DNA from: Verrucomicrobiota bacterium
GTDB lineage: Bacteria; Verrucomicrobiota; Verrucomicrobiia; Chthoniobacterales; UBA10450
Direction of reading: 5' to 3'
Assembly (NCBI GenBank): GCA_003219925.1
Contig: QHQU01000057.1
Span: 1-11,113, forward strand
DNA: 11,113 nucleotides
Made by a program: the position numbers and the translations under genes. Of the stretch, positions 1 through 6,287 are shown one piece after another. The notes beneath the pieces are model-generated. The model was not told the DNA's origin and searched no databases. It worked only from the letters and a program-made list of their open reading frames with translations. Positions within the stretch are counted from its first letter, which is position 1, and each line of letters begins with the position of its first letter.

Positions 1-314
1 CATTGTGGCTGTCGAATAATCCGAAGGCCGCGACAAAAATCGCGCGCCGCATTCATGACCGGGTCGCGCGGCAACGACGCGCAGATTTCTTCTAGCGGAT
101 GATCGAGCGCGAAATAACGCGCGACGACCTTGGGTAGCGCGCGCATCTCGCCAAAACGAACTTTCAAAATGTCCCCGCGCTGCTCCACGTAAACCGCGCG
201 ATCGCCAATCATCCCGTAAAAACCGTCGCCGATTTTTTCCCAGTGAAATACCTGGCCGGAATTCAAGGTCATGGCCAGGTCGAAGTCCGGCGCTTCGATT
301 CTTGTCAGGTCCAT
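1..314 (-). CDS. 8-oxoguanine DNA glycosylase (OGG1 family), 3' part outside window
   Basis: The minus strand from the ATG at 314-312 stays open to the window edge, giving about 104 residues. They match the N-terminal domain of OGG1-type glycosylases: DFDLAMTLNSGQVFHW at about residues 10-25 holds the SGQxFxW signature. YFALDHPLEEI and the RGLRIIRQ segment near the edge correspond to the end of that domain, just before the helix-hairpin-helix catalytic part. The family excises 8-oxoguanine and related oxidised purines from DNA and cleaves the strand by beta-elimination. The HhH motif and the catalytic Lys/Asp lie outside the window and cannot be checked. The start is uncertain: an in-frame ATG at 371-369, inside the adjoining repeat, would add 19 residues (MLKN...LLDPP). 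ATG 314 is preferred because family similarity begins just after it. No Shine-Dalgarno sequence is visible for either. The gene is divergent from the symporter. Confidence 0.85.
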   Translation of the reverse strand, partial: MDLTRIEAPDFDLAMTLNSGQVFHWEKIGDGFYGMIGDRAVYVEQRGDILKVRFGEMRALPKVVARYFALDHPLEEICASLPRDPVMNAARDFCRGLRIIRQPQ

Positions 315-315
315 T

Positions 316-396
316 GGTGGATCGAGCAGTCGAGCCAGTCCGGCTCGGACCTCGATGCTATTCTTTAACATCGCGCGACGGAGCGCGCGATCCACC
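316..396. repeat. 81-bp palindromic repeat with terminal inverted repeats, copy 1
   Basis: The element is bounded by GGTGGATCG (316-324) and its exact reverse complement CGATCCACC (388-396). The match extends to 12 bp with one mismatch. The left 45 bases (316-360) recur at 8673-8717 with a single difference. The core folds as ATCGAG (321-326) with CTCGAT (351-356), enclosing GTCCG (338-342) with CGGAC (346-350). The right half differs from copy 2. It fills most of the gap between the divergent glycosylase and symporter genes and starts two bases from the glycosylase ATG. It resembles a MITE or REP-like non-autonomous element. No transposase is present in the window. Confidence 0.8.
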
Positions 397-432
397 TTGC
401 GCGTTCCGGAAATTCTGTCACCTAACGACTGG

Positions 433-2037
433 ATGAACGCGAAGCTCGCGATCGATTGCCTCGTTCTTTTCCTGTATTTCTTTATCATCGTCGCCATCGG
501 CCTGCGCATGGGCCGGAAGGAGCGTGATTTGGAAGATTTCGCTCTTGGCCGGCGACAAATCCCGTGGTGGGCGGTGTTGGCTTCGCTGATCGCGGCTGAA
601 ACCAGCGCCGGGACATTTTTTGGTACGCCGGGCGAGGGCTACACTCAGCGCAACTACACTTACCTGCAGCTCGCGCTTGGCACCATCATTGCTCGCATTC
701 TCGTTAGCTTCATTTTCATAAAGCCGTATTACGATTACAAAGTTTTCTCGATCTACGAATATCTAACCGTGCGGTTTGGAGTCGGAACCAAGAACGCAGC
801 GTCCGCCATATTTCTTTTTACGCGATTGCTCGCATCAGGCGCGCGTTTGTATGTCGCTGCTATCGCACTCGCTCTTGCTTACGAAATGATTCGCGGGGTC
901 CGGCCGACCCAAACGGAAACGTTGTGGATTTATGTCGGAGCCACCGTTGCCATTGTTCTTCTAACTGCGATTTACACCACCCTTGGCGGAATCAAGGCGG
1001 TCATCTGGACGGATCTCATCCAGGCTTCAATCATGATCGGCAGCGCCCTGGTCGCGCTCGGACTGCTTTATTCAGCCATTCCCGGCGGCTGGCACTCAAT
1101 CGTGGAACACCGTGGCCCGTTCCATTTATCCGATTTCATCGCCACCGGCCTCGATCCGGCGAAACATGGCTGGGACAAATGGAAAGGAATGTTTGCCATC
1201 GAGTACACCATTTTTGCCGGATTGATCGGCTCCACTTTTATGACCATGTCAACGCACGGCACGGACCAGGACATGGTGCAGCGGATGTTGACCGCGCCCG
1301 ATGTGCGCCGGAGCCGGCGTTCGCTCATCATGTCGGGGCTGGCCGATATTCCGATCGCATTCACCTTTCTCAGCATCGGCGTCCTGCTCTGGGTTTTTTA
1401 TCAAACCCATCAGGACCATGTAGTACCGAAGACGCCGAACGAAATTTTTTGTCACTACATCCTTTATGAAATGCCGGTGGGCCTGCGCGGACTGTTGCTC
1501 GCCGGGATTTTCGCGACCGCCATGGGTTCGCTTAGCACTGCGCTCAACGCGCTGGCTACTAGTTTTACCCGCGATTGGTACGTCACCTACATTCGCCCAG
1601 GCGCCAACGGTGTAGATAGTCTGCGCGCAGTCCGTTGGGCTACAGTCGGGTTTTCGATTCTGATGATCGTCGTTGCCTCGACCACCTCTTACTTTGTCAT
1701 CGTCCGGCCGACTGTGCGCATCATTCCGATTGTGCTCGGGATTTATGGTTACACTTACGGCTCCGTTCTCGGAATTTTTCTCGCCGGCATGCTGACGAAA
1801 ACGCGCGGGAACGATCACGGCAATTTCATTGCCATGATTGCCGGCTTTATCGTGGTCACGATTTTGAGCGGACTTCCCAACAATCTGGCCAAAATATTCG
1901 GGAGTCAGCTCTATTCCCAACCGGAATGGTTGCCCGTCATGGAATTTCCGTGGTGGATCTGCTTCGGCACCATCGTCACCTTTTTCGTGGCGATTTTGTT
2001 CCGCACCTCCCGCGAACATCACTCGGCAGGAGTTTAG
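433..2037 (+). CDS. sodium:solute symporter (SSS family), substrate unknown
   Basis: This 534-residue polytopic inner-membrane protein has the length and layout of the solute:sodium symporter family (LeuT fold), which uses the Na+ gradient to import small organic solutes. About a dozen or more hydrophobic segments are spread from residues 8 to 523. Family signatures are GGIKAVIWTDLIQ (185-197), GTDQDMVQRMLTA (276-288), and the TM8 stretch around SLSTALNALATSFTRDWY (366-383), whose Ser/Thr residues usually help form the Na2 site. PWWAVLASLIAAETSAGTFF (44-63) matches the unwound first core helix. The open frame extends back to 271, but that part overlaps the divergent glycosylase and repeat 316-396. 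ATG 433 begins just before the first membrane helix, so it is chosen; ATG 355 is an alternative. No Shine-Dalgarno sequence is visible. The substrate (sugar, sialic acid, vitamin or carboxylate) cannot be read from the sequence. Confidence 0.9.
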   Translation: MNAKLAIDCLVLFLYFFIIVAIGLRMGRKERDLEDFALGRRQIPWWAVLASLIAAETSAGTFFGTPGEGYTQRNYTYLQLALGTIIARILVSFIFIKPYYDYKVFSIYEYLTVRFGVGTKNAASAIFLFTRLLASGARLYVAAIALALAYEMIRGVRPTQTETLWIYVGATVAIVLLTAIYTTLGGIKAVIWTDLIQASIMIGSALVALGLLYSAIPGGWHSIVEHRGPFHLSDFIATGLDPAKHGWDKWKGMFAIEYTIFAGLIGSTFMTMSTHGTDQDMVQRMLTAPDVRRSRRSLIMSGLADIPIAFTFLSIGVLLWVFYQTHQDHVVPKTPNEIFCHYILYEMPVGLRGLLLAGIFATAMGSLSTALNALATSFTRDWYVTYIRPGANGVDSLRAVRWATVGFSILMIVVASTTSYFVIVRPTVRIIPIVLGIYGYTYGSVLGIFLAGMLTKTRGNDHGNFIAMIAGFIVVTILSGLPNNLAKIFGSQLYSQPEWLPVMEFPWWICFGTIVTFFVAILFRTSREHHSAGV

Positions 2038-2081
2038 TCTGATATGAGACAGGGATTGACCAAGCGGGCACCACTGAATTA

Positions 2082-2118
2082 GTTGAGGGTTAACACCACT
2101 CCCTTCGCAACCCTCAAC
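2082..2118 (+). promoter_or_regulatory. perfect 10-bp stem-loop in the fdxA leader
   Basis: GTTGAGGGTT (2082-2091) pairs perfectly with AACCCTCAAC (2109-2118) around a 17-base loop. The hairpin ends 11 bases before the fdxA ATG. It is the only strong structure in the 92-base gap after the symporter. There is no T-run on its 3' side, so a simple intrinsic terminator is unlikely. It could be a translational or RNA-stability element of fdxA, or a dyad bound by a regulator. The only GAGGGT-like purine tract of the leader lies within the left arm. Confidence 0.5.
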
Positions 2119-2129
2119 GACACTATCCC

Positions 2130-2450
2130 ATGCCTCACATCGTGACTGACAAATGTAGTGGATGCAAGTTCACCGACTGTGTAGAGGTGTGTCCTGTCGC
2201 TTGTTTCTATGAACTGGGGAACCAGGTCGTTATTCACCCGGAGGATTGCATTGATTGCATGGCGTGTGTGGACGTATGCCCGGTGCACGCCATCTATGCG
2301 GAGGCGGACCTTCCGCCGGAGTTCACCAAAGATGTGGAGTTCAACGCGGTTCAGTCCAGGCAGCTGAAAGACTCGGGCGCGGAGGCAATCACAATCCGCA
2401 AGGACCCGCTGCCGACGGCCGCGGAGCGCAAAAAGGCCTTGGGATATTGA
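2130..2450 (+). CDS. fdxA: seven-iron ferredoxin FdxA ([3Fe-4S][4Fe-4S])
   Basis: This 106-residue soluble electron carrier is close in length to Azotobacter vinelandii ferredoxin I and collinear with it. Cysteines at 9, 12, 17, 21, 25, 40, 43, 46 and 50 match all nine cysteines of the FdI cluster region after allowing for the initiator Met. From that family, C9, C17 and C50 should hold the [3Fe-4S] cluster and C21, C40, C43 and C46 the [4Fe-4S] cluster, with C12 and C25 not acting as ligands. TDCVEVCPVACFYE and the later KDPLP segment are also typical. It probably passes low-potential electrons to cytoplasmic redox enzymes; the partner is unknown and the neighbours give no hint. The ATG at 2130 is the only sensible start. 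It has no Shine-Dalgarno sequence and sits behind a strong hairpin at 2082-2118. Confidence 0.93.
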   Translation: MPHIVTDKCSGCKFTDCVEVCPVACFYELGNQVVIHPEDCIDCMACVDVCPVHAIYAEADLPPEFTKDVEFNAVQSRQLKDSGAEAITIRKDPLPTAAERKKALGY

Positions 2451-2469
2451 ACGACGTGTGCCGCTTCTA

Positions 2470-2485
2470 AGCGAGCTCGATCGCT
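2470..2485. terminator. weak candidate bidirectional terminator between fdxA and aspS
   Basis: Between the convergent fdxA and aspS stops, AGCGA (2470-2474) can pair with TCGCT (2481-2485) around a 6-base loop. A pyrimidine-rich ACTTCTTTT follows on the plus strand. The stem is only 5 bp and overlaps the aspS stop codon. The gap is 33 bases, so some transcription end signal is expected here, but the structure is weak and may be chance. Confidence 0.2.
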
Positions 2486-4277
2486 ACTTCTTTTCGGTTG
2501 CTAATTGAATTCCCAACTCGCGTAGTTGCTTGGGATCGACCTCGGCGGGCGACTGTGTCATAAGTTCCTGGCCGCGATTATTTTTTGGGAACGCCATCAC
2601 ATCGCGGATGGATTCTTCGCCGCAGATCAGCATGACGAGGCGATCGAGACCCAGAGCGATGCCTCCATGCGGCGGTGCGCCGAGGCGAAATGCGCGCAGC
2701 AAATGACCAAATTTTGTCTGCTGATCTTCCGCGCTCACCCCCAATGCTTCGAACATTTTCGCCTGTAGCTCCGGCTCGTGAATGCGGATGCTGCCGCCGC
2801 CGATCTCGACGCCGTTTAGGACAATGTCGTAGGCATCGGCGCGCATTTCGGCGAATTTTTTTTGCTCAAGCAACGAAAGATCTTCCGCTTTCGGTCGAGT
2901 GAATGGATGATGCACCGCGTTCCATTTATTTTCTTCCGCGCTCCATTGCATGAGTGGAAAATCGGTGACCCACAGAAAGTCCAAGTCCGAGCCGGAGTCC
3001 GAGCCGGACCGGCGTTTAACAGAAGTTAAACCTTGGATCTCTGCTATGCGCAATCGAATCCGGCCAAGCACTTCGCAGGCGATCTCCCATTTTCCGGCGG
3101 CGAAAAAAATACAATCGCCTTCTTCGATTTGTAATCTCGTGCGCAGCGATTCCTTTTCCGCCTCGGAAAAGAATTTCACGATCGGCGATTTCCATTCGCC
3201 GTTCTCCACCTTGATGAAGGCCAGACCTTTCGCGCCAAACGTTTTCGCGATCGCGGTCATTTCATCGACCTGGCCGATGGTGATACCGGCGAAATGCTTG
3301 GCGTTGATCGCCTTGACCACGCCGCCCTCAGCCAGTGCGCTTTGGAAAACCTTGAACTGACTGCTGCGAAAGACGTCTCCGAAATCGATGAGTTTCATGT
3401 TGAAACGGCGATCCGGTTTGTCGCTACCGAAGGTATCGATGGCCTCACGATAGGTCAGCCGCGGGAATGGCGTGGGGATTTCGATCCCGCGTGCAGTCTT
3501 GAAAATTGCCGCCAGCATTCCCTCGGTCAGTGCATAAATATCACTAGGTGTGACGAAGGACGCTTCAATGTCGATCTGGGTGAACTCCGGCTGGCGATCG
3601 GCCCGCAAATCTTCATCGCGAAATGCTTTCGCGATCTGGAAATATTTTTCCATTCCGGCAACCATCAGCAATTGTTTGTATTGCTGCGGCGCCTGCGGCA
3701 GCGCGTAAAATTTTCCCGGCAGCAACCGGCTGGGGACGAGAAAATCGCGCGCGCCTTCCGGAGTGCTTTTGCTCAAAATCGGGGTCTCGATTTCGAGGAA
3801 TCCCTGCGAATCGAGAAACTGCCGGGTTGCCTGGGTGACGCGATGCCGGGTTTGCAAATTGTGGGAGAGGCGCGGCCGGCGCAGATCGAAATAGCGGTAG
3901 GTCAGCTCGAGATCTTCATTGCTCAGTTCGGCATCGAGCTGAAACGGGAGATTCTCGGCGCGATTCAAAACCGTGAGCGATTGCGGGAGCACTTCGATGT
4001 CGCCGGTCGCCAGCTTTGGGTTTTCGGTGCCAGGCAGACGCGGCGCGACTTTTCCGCAAACCTGAATGACGTCTTCCGTACGCAAGCTGTGGGATTGCTT
4101 TGCTACTTCAGCGTTTTCTTCCGGGCGAAAAACCACCTGAGTTAATCCCTCGCGATCGCGCAGATCGATGAAAATGACGCCGCCATGATCGCGCCGCACC
4201 GCCACCCAGCCGGCCAGTTTGACCTCACGGCCGATATCGATTTTGCGCAGTTCGTTACAATGATGGGTGCGGTACAT
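2484..4277 (-). CDS. aspS: aspartyl-tRNA synthetase, bacterial type
   Basis: This 597-residue class II synthetase charges tRNA(Asp) with aspartate in the cytoplasm. Parts in order: OB-fold anticodon-binding domain (about 1-105, with RRDHGG at 28-33), motif 1 (about 150-168), motif 2 with FRDEDLRADRQPEFTQ (219-234), the bacterial GAD insertion domain (about 285-420), and motif 3 GIALGLDRLVML (539-550). His31 in RRDHGG is a residue associated with non-discriminating AspRS, so it may also make Asp-tRNA(Asn) for GatCAB amidation (inference). The start is taken at MYRTHHC, the family's usual N-terminus. An in-frame ATG 12 bases upstream (4289) lies inside a repeat. An unusual insert of roughly nine residues containing SGSDSGSD (424-431) is encoded by a tandem 12-mer. 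hisS lies 75 bases upstream, same strand, a pairing common in bacteria. Confidence 0.96.
   Translation of the reverse strand: MYRTHHCNELRKIDIGREVKLAGWVAVRRDHGGVIFIDLRDREGLTQVVFRPEENAEVAKQSHSLRTEDVIQVCGKVAPRLPGTENPKLATGDIEVLPQSLTVLNRAENLPFQLDAELSNEDLELTYRYFDLRRPRLSHNLQTRHRVTQATRQFLDSQGFLEIETPILSKSTPEGARDFLVPSRLLPGKFYALPQAPQQYKQLLMVAGMEKYFQIAKAFRDEDLRADRQPEFTQIDIEASFVTPSDIYALTEGMLAAIFKTARGIEIPTPFPRLTYREAIDTFGSDKPDRRFNMKLIDFGDVFRSSQFKVFQSALAEGGVVKAINAKHFAGITIGQVDEMTAIAKTFGAKGLAFIKVENGEWKSPIVKFFSEAEKESLRTRLQIEEGDCIFFAAGKWEIACEVLGRIRLRIAEIQGLTSVKRRSGSDSGSDLDFLWVTDFPLMQWSAEENKWNAVHHPFTRPKAEDLSLLEQKKFAEMRADAYDIVLNGVEIGGGSIRIHEPELQAKMFEALGVSAEDQQTKFGHLLRAFRLGAPPHGGIALGLDRLVMLICGEESIRDVMAFPKNNRGQELMTQSPAEVDPKQLRELGIQLATEKK
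2985..3008. repeat. tandem 12-bp repeat inside aspS
   Basis: GTCCGAGCCGGA occurs twice back to back (2985-2996 and 2997-3008). In the aspS frame on the minus strand it gives the SGSDSGSD insert just before LDFLWVTDFP. The 12-mer also occurs, in reverse complement, in the conserved core of both copies of the other repeat (339-350 and 8696-8707). It may be a fragment of that element or a related simple-sequence repeat. The 12-base unit keeps the reading frame. Confidence 0.75.
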
Positions 4278-4283
4278 TTGTTC

Positions 4284-4369
4284 TGTCATTCCGAGCGAAG
4301 TCGAGGAATCTCGTTACGCAACCTTTAAGGAATCGCCGCGGGATCCCTCGACTTACGCTCGGGATGACA
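4284..4369. repeat. imperfect inverted repeat between hisS and aspS
   Basis: The left arm 4284-4310 begins TGTCATTCCGAGCGAAGTCG. The right arm 4342-4369 is its reverse complement with two mismatches and one inserted base. The 31-base loop lies between. Repeats beginning TGTCATTCCGAGCG and ending in their complement are, from memory, scattered through genomes of several phyla as REP-like intergenic elements. The right arm encodes the last five hisS codons (LSSRA) and its stop. The left arm overlaps the optional upstream aspS ATG at 4289-4287. Confidence 0.8.
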
Positions 4370-5609
4370 AAGTCGGGAAGGCAGCGAGTCGCGCAAATAA
4401 TTCTTCATGCGCGACGGATTCCTGCTTGCCGCTGACGAGATCTTTCACTCCCACTTGCGGCCATTCGTCGCCGAAAACGACGGCCAGGCGCGCGCCGCTT
4501 TGCTCGGCCAATCGGAATTGGCGCGCTACTTTCGCCGCCGCCAAGGAGTAATGGACACGGTATCCGCGATCACGCAGTTGCTGCATCATGGCAATGGCAT
4601 TTCCACGCTGTTCTTCTTTCGCGATGACCACATAAATCTCGATCGCGCGTTCGGTCTCAATCGTTTTTTCCATTTGCGCGCGAGCAGCGGCGTGGCTGCG
4701 AATCATTTCACCGAGGACGACGTCGCCAATGGCGAAGCCCAGCGCGGGCATGGAAACGGCATTATCGCTCAGTTGGCCAATCAGTTGGTCGTATCGCCCA
4801 CCGCCGGCAATTGCACGAAACTTGCCTGCGCGATCAAAGACTTCGAAAACGATTCCAGTGTAATAGGCGAGACCGCGGACGATTCGGACATCAATTTTGG
4901 CAAAATCGGCGAGACCGCGCAGCCGCAGGCTTTCCATTATGTTGTTGAGCTTTGCGCTTTCGCCGCCTTTCTCGAAAATCTCGAACACCGGTCCCGCTAA
5001 TTTCCCGAGTCGTTCCCCGGTTTTTTCTCGCGGCTCGCGCTCCGATTTATCGATCGTTTGCAACATTTCTTCCCAGCGATCAGGCGGCACTTTCTCGAGC
5101 TTGAGTAATTCCGTCCAAAACTCCCGGTCGCTAATGCGCACAACAAAATCCTGCGAGGTAAAACCAAAGACGCGCACGACATCGATGGCCAGCGCGATCA
5201 ATTCTGCGTCTGCTTCGGCGGATTCTTCGCCGACGATGTCGCAGTTGAGCTGGAAATGCTCGCGCAAACGTCCCCGTTGCGGGCGCTCATAACGAAACAC
5301 TTGCGGAATCGAGAACCATTTCAACGGCTTGCGGAATTGCCGGTGTTCCGCCGCGACGATCCGCGCGAGGGTGGGGGTCATTTCAGGCCGCAGCGCCACG
5401 GCGCGCTCTCCTTTGTCAACGAATTCGTACAATTGCCGGACGATCTCCTCGCCTGATTTCCTTTTGTAGAGATCAAGGTCTTCCAGCACTGGTCCGTCGA
5501 ATTCCACGAAGCCATAACGGCCTGCGACCTCGCGCCATTTCGCGAAGATGTAATTTCGTTCCGCGCAGGAAGCGGGAAGAAAATCGCGGAATCCGGTAAG
5601 GGGTTGCAT
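4353..5609 (-). CDS. hisS: histidyl-tRNA synthetase
   Basis: This 418-residue class II synthetase charges tRNA(His). The order is motif 1 around YGFVEFDGPVLED (32-44), ALRPEMTPTLAR (72-83), motif 2 FRYERPQRGRLREHFQ (105-120), the histidine-specific VRGLAYYTGIVFEVF (244-258) and AIAGGGRYD (266-274). Motif 3 is GFAIGDVVL (291-299), and the C-terminal anticodon-binding domain spans about 322-410. Motif 3 lacks the usual GxxRL arginine, and RGLAYYTG replaces the commoner RGLDYYTG. I recall this form from a HisRS subgroup that includes plant organellar enzymes, so it is probably functional. The anticodon domain argues against HisZ. The stop lies inside the repeat 4284-4369, which supplies the tail LSSRA. 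It is likely cotranscribed with aspS downstream and is divergent from the gene at 5773. Confidence 0.94.
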   Translation of the reverse strand: MQPLTGFRDFLPASCAERNYIFAKWREVAGRYGFVEFDGPVLEDLDLYKRKSGEEIVRQLYEFVDKGERAVALRPEMTPTLARIVAAEHRQFRKPLKWFSIPQVFRYERPQRGRLREHFQLNCDIVGEESAEADAELIALAIDVVRVFGFTSQDFVVRISDREFWTELLKLEKVPPDRWEEMLQTIDKSEREPREKTGERLGKLAGPVFEIFEKGGESAKLNNIMESLRLRGLADFAKIDVRIVRGLAYYTGIVFEVFDRAGKFRAIAGGGRYDQLIGQLSDNAVSMPALGFAIGDVVLGEMIRSHAAARAQMEKTIETERAIEIYVVIAKEEQRGNAIAMMQQLRDRGYRVHYSLAAAKVARQFRLAEQSGARLAVVFGDEWPQVGVKDLVSGKQESVAHEELFARLAAFPTLSSRA

Positions 5610-5697
5610 ACAGGTTCAAAAACGAAGGGAAATCATTGGGGCGTAGCGTGTCGAGATGCGTCCGCTGACCTCTGAATCTACGAACCTTCTTTGCGGT

Positions 5698-5725
5698 TGA
5701 ATAAGACCCGTCCGAAAGCAGTCAA
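5698..5725 (-). promoter_or_regulatory. tentative promoter for hisS-aspS in the 5610-5772 divergent gap
   Basis: On the minus strand TTGACT (5725-5720) matches five of six bases of a -35 box. It is followed after 16 bases by TATTCA (5703-5698), a poor -10 box. It lies about 90 bases upstream of hisS. The rest of the 163-base gap between hisS and the gene at 5773 shows no RNA gene or clear operator. The assignment rests mainly on the -35 box and position. Confidence 0.2.
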
Positions 5726-5761
5726 AATTGGTCACGACGGGGAGCATCCGTTTAACAAAGC

Positions 5762-5767
5762 AAAGGA
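5762..5767 (+). promoter_or_regulatory. ribosome binding site deciding the start at 5773
   Basis: AAAGGA lies five bases before the ATG at 5773, followed directly by a signal peptide. It is the only convincing Shine-Dalgarno sequence seen in front of any gene in this window. Confidence 0.7.
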
Positions 5768-5772
5768 CAAAC

Positions 5773-6204
5773 ATGAAAGACAACAGATTAAGCAAAATGT
5801 TGGCGATCGGAGCAATCAGCGCGTTGGCTTTGACCACGGCGGTGGCGCAAGAAACCACCACCGTAACAAGATCCACCGACCCGGTGACTGGCACGACGAC
5901 GACGGAATCGGCTACGACAACGAGCGTCGGAACAATCACGGCCGCGCCGGCCTCAGACTACATCAGTGTCCGCACCTCCACGACGGCGGAGCCGGTGAAA
6001 TATTATTACACCAAGAGCACCACCGTTGTGGACCCGACGGGCAGAACGGTAGAATGGTCGGCCATTCGTCCGGATATGCCCGCGACCGTCTATTACGGGA
6101 GGGAAGGCGACCGCATGATCGTTCGCAAGGTCGTGCTGACGAGGCCAGTCAGCGAGGTGATTGAGAAAAAAGAAACTACGACCACCACAACAACAAGGCC
6201 TTAA
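5773..6204 (+). CDS. secreted Thr-rich protein of unknown function
   Basis: This 143-residue protein is not one I recognise by name. Residues 1-26 are a clear Sec signal peptide, with basic MKDNRLSK followed by a hydrophobic stretch ending in AVAQ. A threonine-rich region (about 27-70) contains runs such as TTTVTR and TGTTTTESATTTS. A more structured part follows (about 71-125), including PVKYYYTKSTTVVDPTGRTV, MPATVYYGREGDRMIV and KVVLTRP. The chain ends in an acidic/basic stretch, seven threonines and RP. The alternating beta-like pattern with G-D-R turns could be a small beta-barrel of the DUF5666 kind, but this is a guess. Location is periplasm or outside the cell. The start is ATG 5773 because AAAGGA (5762-5767) sits five bases upstream; an earlier TTG at 5728 is less likely. 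It is monocistronic, with a strong terminator just downstream. Confidence 0.85.
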   Translation: MKDNRLSKMLAIGAISALALTTAVAQETTTVTRSTDPVTGTTTTESATTTSVGTITAAPASDYISVRTSTTAEPVKYYYTKSTTVVDPTGRTVEWSAIRPDMPATVYYGREGDRMIVRKVVLTRPVSEVIEKKETTTTTTTRP

Positions 6205-6230
6205 TCAGCGACAAACAAAATTAGAATTGC

Positions 6231-6265
6231 GCGCCCGCTGGTTCGCCAGCGGGCGCCTTTTTTTT
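6231..6265 (+). terminator. rho-independent terminator after the gene at 5773
   Basis: GCGCCCGCTGG (6231-6241) pairs perfectly with CCAGCGGGCGC (6246-6256) around a TTCG tetraloop. One C and eight Ts (6258-6265) follow. It starts 26 bases after the stop codon and is a textbook intrinsic terminator on the plus strand. Confidence 0.95.
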
Positions 6266-6287
6266 GTTACTTCGCTGCGCGTTAGAT

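Noticed and set aside
271..432. N-terminal extension of the symporter to ATG 271
   Set aside because: It would overlap the divergent glycosylase coding region and the 316-396 repeat, and the added residues are basic and low-similarity. The first membrane helix begins right after ATG 433.
1249..2022. 257-codon minus-strand open frame inside the symporter gene
   Set aside because: It is hydrophilic, His/Arg/Asp-rich shadow sequence opposite conserved membrane helices, with no recognisable motif.
3294..4145. 283-codon plus-strand open frame inside aspS
   Set aside because: It is antisense to a fully conserved AspRS. The product shows no domain, and long antisense frames are expected in GC-rich genes.
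4353..5609. HisZ (ATP phosphoribosyltransferase regulatory subunit) instead of HisRS
   Set aside because: The C-terminal anticodon-binding domain and the FRYERPQ and YYTG motifs are present, and aspS is adjacent, as for a genuine hisS.
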